NCBI GenBank assembly: GCA_027946365.1
Contig: JAPEUQ010000010.1
Location: 310,001-374,000, forward strand
Source of the DNA: Kalmusia sp. IMI 367209
Lineage: Eukaryota > Ascomycota > Dothideomycetes > Pleosporales > Didymosphaeriaceae
DNA length: 64,000 nt
Reading direction: 5' to 3'
In this document: positions 60,622 to 64,000 of the stretch, in pieces
How positions within the stretch are numbered: position 1 is the first letter of the stretch
Layout of the letters: the number at the start of each line of letters is the position of its first letter
Made by a program: the position numbers and the translations under genes
The notes under the pieces: model-generated
What the model was told of the DNA's origin: nothing
Databases searched by the model: none
What the model saw: the letters and a program-made list of their open reading frames with translations, nothing else

Positions 60622-63600
60622 ATGGCGACGCATTCTGGTTCACCGCGGACACGCGCGGTCAACCCGGCAACGCCAGTACATTCACCGCATCACTCGGTTC
60701 ATAGCTCTACTTCCTCCCGCCTTTCTCTCCGCAACCTCACCCTCCACGAGTACCGCAAGCAGCAGAGCTCGCCCGCGTCGCAAGCCACCCCGCCCGGAAA
60801 GACCCTGCGGAGGAAGCCCGCGACTTCTGGCTTGAACGAAGTCGAGCGGGTGCCTTCAATCTCTCGAACACCTCTTTCTGCTGCTCGAGCACCGCTTCGT
60901 CCCTTGCACATATCTCAATCGGTACGTTCAGTAAGAGTTCCTTTCGTTTCAACATAATTTGTGGTGGTAGGCCTCAAACCGCTGTCTTTGTTTATAATTG
61001 CCGTATGGCCCAGCAACGAGCCTTTTCACTGATATATCTACATAGACACATCAACTGCGTTCTTACCAACAGCTCCCGCCATCTCCTCCGCCCCAGCAAC
61101 ACGAGACTCCCCAGGAGCAGATCCTCCGTGCACAATCTGCGGGGCCACTTTGGCGCGACAAGCCGACCGATAAAGTGCGTGAGTTTAAGCCGATCAAAAG
61201 GCTCCCCAAGCCGTTGCCCTTAACAGGACACGGCGCCATTCCTACTCCTCCACCTCTTGCATCCGTGACTTCAAAGCAATCGCGTCAATCGCCTCTTCGA
61301 ACGACGTCATTCCCGTCTTTCGATAATTCGAACCACAACGACTCGCAAACCACGCCTTCGACCTTTTCACTCTCTAGATTCCCGCGACCGCCAAATCTAG
61401 CCGACCTTTCAACTTCGCCTATAAATGACGAGAATGAATCGCCGCGCTTGAACACCACTAGCTTCGCGTCAACTGCACCCGCCACCCCGCCCGCTACACC
61501 AGCAGTCATCCACTATCGCGGTGCTTCCTTCGATCTTGTCAATCCACACAACTCACTTGTGCTGGAAAATATCGTGACGCCGTCACGAGATTTGGAGTCG
61601 TCTGAGTATTTACCATTACGCTCGTCTGAAGATCCACTCGAATTTTCAGAGGTAATTCTACTTCCGGGTGCAGAGTGAAAAAGACTGACAGCTCCAGATG
61701 GCACCCAAACGAGCGCTTTACGGTGACCTATCGTCTGCATACGCATCTATAATTGCGAGGCGCGATGAGTATCCCCCACCGCTGAATATTAATCTCCCGC
61801 TTCCCCCGACACCTGTCGCTCAGAGTCCAGGATCCTCTGCATTCAACTCGCTCTTACAGAGTCCCGAATCCGATGTCACAGGCTCGCCATTCTCGCCCCG
61901 AAAGCCTGCTAATGAGTCTCGCTTCTCCCTCAAGCAGCTTACTAGGTCGCTGACGAAGAAGCTGGTCAAAACTCCAGAATTAGCGCATGCCGAAGAGTTA
62001 CGGGATCTCTCTGACTCTCGAGTGAGTCTCGCCTCGGCGAGTTTTGAGGGCGATTTCCCGCGGCCGCTTGAACGAAGTTACCGTGCTGTCACTCCAAATG
62101 AGGCAAGCTTTCCCGATGAGCCTCTCACACCAGTCTCGCCTTTGGATCAGGCATTTCATCTCATGAACCAACAAGGTTCAACTACGTCATTCGAGCAATC
62201 CCGATACTCTGCACAACAAGAAATTTCCCCTCCCTTGACCTCCATGGTTCCTGATGATCCCTCTACACAACTTAGGCGGGCATCAGATCCTCGCCCGTAT
62301 GCTTCGGATGGAGACTTCTCAAGCAGACCGTACTATGATGACCTCGCTTCAATATACCCTAGCTCCTCTATCTACACGAACGACGATCACCGACAGTCAA
62401 GACACGCTCCGAGCTATGTCAGCAATAGGAACAGCATTCCTTACTGGCGCATGAGTGGGGCCGCAAATGCACTTGCTGACGAGTACAAATCTGATGCTTT
62501 GCTCGAATATCCGAGCTCTCAGCGTACGAGTCATCACATATCAAGGCCTCTTGAATCAGATATGTTTCGTCGCTCGGTACAGAATGAGACTGAGAAGACC
62601 GACACCATCAGCAGATTCATTGACCAATACGAGGGAGCCGAGAACTTCAATCCCTGCCGACCATTGCCTAATGAAATAGGAGAAGGGACTGCTGCAATCC
62701 GAGCTTCTTCGACGGAAGCTCTCGATAAAATGCAAACTAAGCGGCCAGAAAGCGCGAGCACCTCTCCTCTAAGCCAATTCGAGTTCGATTTTGATCAGCA
62801 AGACATGAACAGCAATGATGAGATCGCAGTTCTACCCATGGAATCACGTCGGATCGGCAAGTCTACGATCGCGCCTCATCCAGGTCTTCCACCGTCCATG
62901 CCAGCTCCGTTAGCGCCAGCATTCAAGTACGATGAATCTTCTGGGCCGCCGAAGCGGCCTGACGCTTCTGACATGTTTTCAAAAGATTCCTCGTACGGTG
63001 ATACTCGGCAGCTTCTCCAGTACTCGCAGCCAGCCATCGGAGATGATGTGCCGCCGCAACCAGCATTTCAACCCTCATCCTCCTACTCTCAACCGGAAGG
63101 TTCATCGAGCTTGTACGCCCCTCAAGAGGCCTTAGCGCAGGCAGAAGAGATTTTTGCGAATGCTGCTAGCCAGCCACAAGATGAAGGCATTCCGGCAATG
63201 TGGTCGAAACGAATCTCAAGCCATTTGTTGCGCAGCAAAAGCAACACTGACTTTGATCAACAAGAAGAGGAGCAGGAACAAGGAGAATTATCTGAGCTAG
63301 CTGGATATGAGGAAGAAATGGATGTCGCTGATTGGGAGACCGTTGGATTTGCGAGCCAGCATGGGAACATTCGCGCTTCTCTTGGTGAGAGCATCGCGAA
63401 TTACAGTAGCTCTGACGGCAGCCATTCCAGTCGAGACAGCATGGGGTTCTCAAAATCTTTTCCAGTCTGGGAAGATTCTCCTCTAGAGCCGGGCACATTT
63501 CAGTACTCGCATCCCCCACCACTGCGTAGTCATTCGAACCCTTTCACTTCATCACCTCCGCGACTCTCCATCGGCTTTAGTATGCCCACCATGCCGCATG

Positions 63601-64000
63601 ATGGACTTATCGACCCTATACCATCCAGCCCACCAGCATCGACGACTGTGCCTGCATTCTATGCAAGGAGCCCCGACACGTATAGCAGTGGTCTTGGACA
63701 AGCTCTTACTTTCACTCCATGGATAACGCCTTATGCGTTCAGTGACAAAGAGACTCAGGAGCTACTTGCTTCAGGGCCTAACGAAGATATTCTGTACGAA
63801 GCGGATGAGGGAGAATCCGGCCAGTATCTGTCATCCGACTCGCAAGAAAGGTCCAGTTCCAGTCCAATGCAACCTATGAATATCATCATTCCTACTTCGA
63901 CTCCAATGGAGGGTGGGAACGAGCATCGCGATTTGCCTCGCGAGAACACATTCGAAAAACTCACTATCGTTGGACCCAAAGCGAATCTGACTGGTACACC
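60622..64000 (+). CDS. Large Ser/Pro-rich unknown protein, 3' end outside the window
   Basis: Three exons seen: 60622-60921, 61073-61651 and 61698 to the window edge, all joined in frame; at least 1,060 residues. The opening contains LSLRNLTLHEYRKQQ and TLRRKPATSGLNEVERVP. After the first intron it continues LPPSPPPQQHETPQEQ and VREFKPIKRLPKPLPL. The visible protein is mostly disordered, rich in Ser, Pro, Asp and Glu, with short conserved-looking blocks (ALYGDLSSAYASIIARRDEY, FSLKQLTRSLTKKLVKTPEL, SRFIDQYEGAENF, GIPAMWSKRISSHLLRSKS). No catalytic domain, signal peptide or membrane segment in this part. I do not recognise the family; scaffolding or signalling proteins have such composition. 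Confidence 0.78.

Overview
The window is nuclear DNA of a filamentous ascomycete (Pezizomycotina, perhaps Dothideomycetes). Genes are interrupted by short GT-AG introns of about 45-100 nt. The gene set includes HET-domain proteins, a Het-C homologue, the ERMES subunit Mdm12, a TEA/ATTS regulator of the AbaA type, a fused fungal urease and a large-subunit catalase. I support about 22 protein-coding loci, including one nonsense-broken locus and one small cysteine-rich gene, with wide gene-free stretches between them. No rRNA, convincing tRNA, CRISPR array or intact transposon was seen.

Layout: 0-12 kb carries the 3' end of an isopenicillin-N-synthase-like oxygenase, a bZIP regulator with a Gln/His-rich tail, a four-exon GH1 beta-glucosidase and a DUF1479 (YbiU-like) oxygenase. 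12.7-24 kb is an accessory-looking island: a HET-domain protein with a Cys/His-rich tail, an AT-rich stretch with a stop-broken small gene, an unknown two-exon gene, a second HET-domain gene, and directly beside it on the same strand a Het-C homologue. This pairing resembles the het-c/pin-c arrangement of Neurospora crassa. 26-34 kb holds mdm12, one 48-residue Cys/His protein and a 5.3-kb gene-free stretch. 34.8-46.5 kb holds catalase, a zinc-ribbon protein, a seven-exon dynein light chain LC8 head to head with the five-RRM rRNA-processing factor Mrd1, and the abaA-like gene. 48-58 kb holds a double-stranded-RNA-binding-like protein, an HMG-box protein, a seven-exon urease and an unknown 512-residue protein. 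A large Ser/Pro-rich unknown protein runs off the right edge.

Regulatory reading: three promoters carry sites that fit their gene. Five CATTCY boxes (the AbaA recognition sequence) lie in 96 bp just before the abaA-like start codon. A perfect TGACGTCA lies 128 bp before the catalase start. Three HGATAR sites lie within 30 bp upstream of urease. These assignments are inferences from motif and position.

Sequence quality: three GC-rich genes (DUF1479, abaA-like, dsRNA-binding-like) have one-base frame breaks in their 3' parts, mostly beside G or C runs, where the expected protein continues in a neighbouring frame. Base-calling or assembly error is the likeliest cause, but real mutation is not excluded. 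All splice sites were placed by eye and checked for reading-frame continuity.
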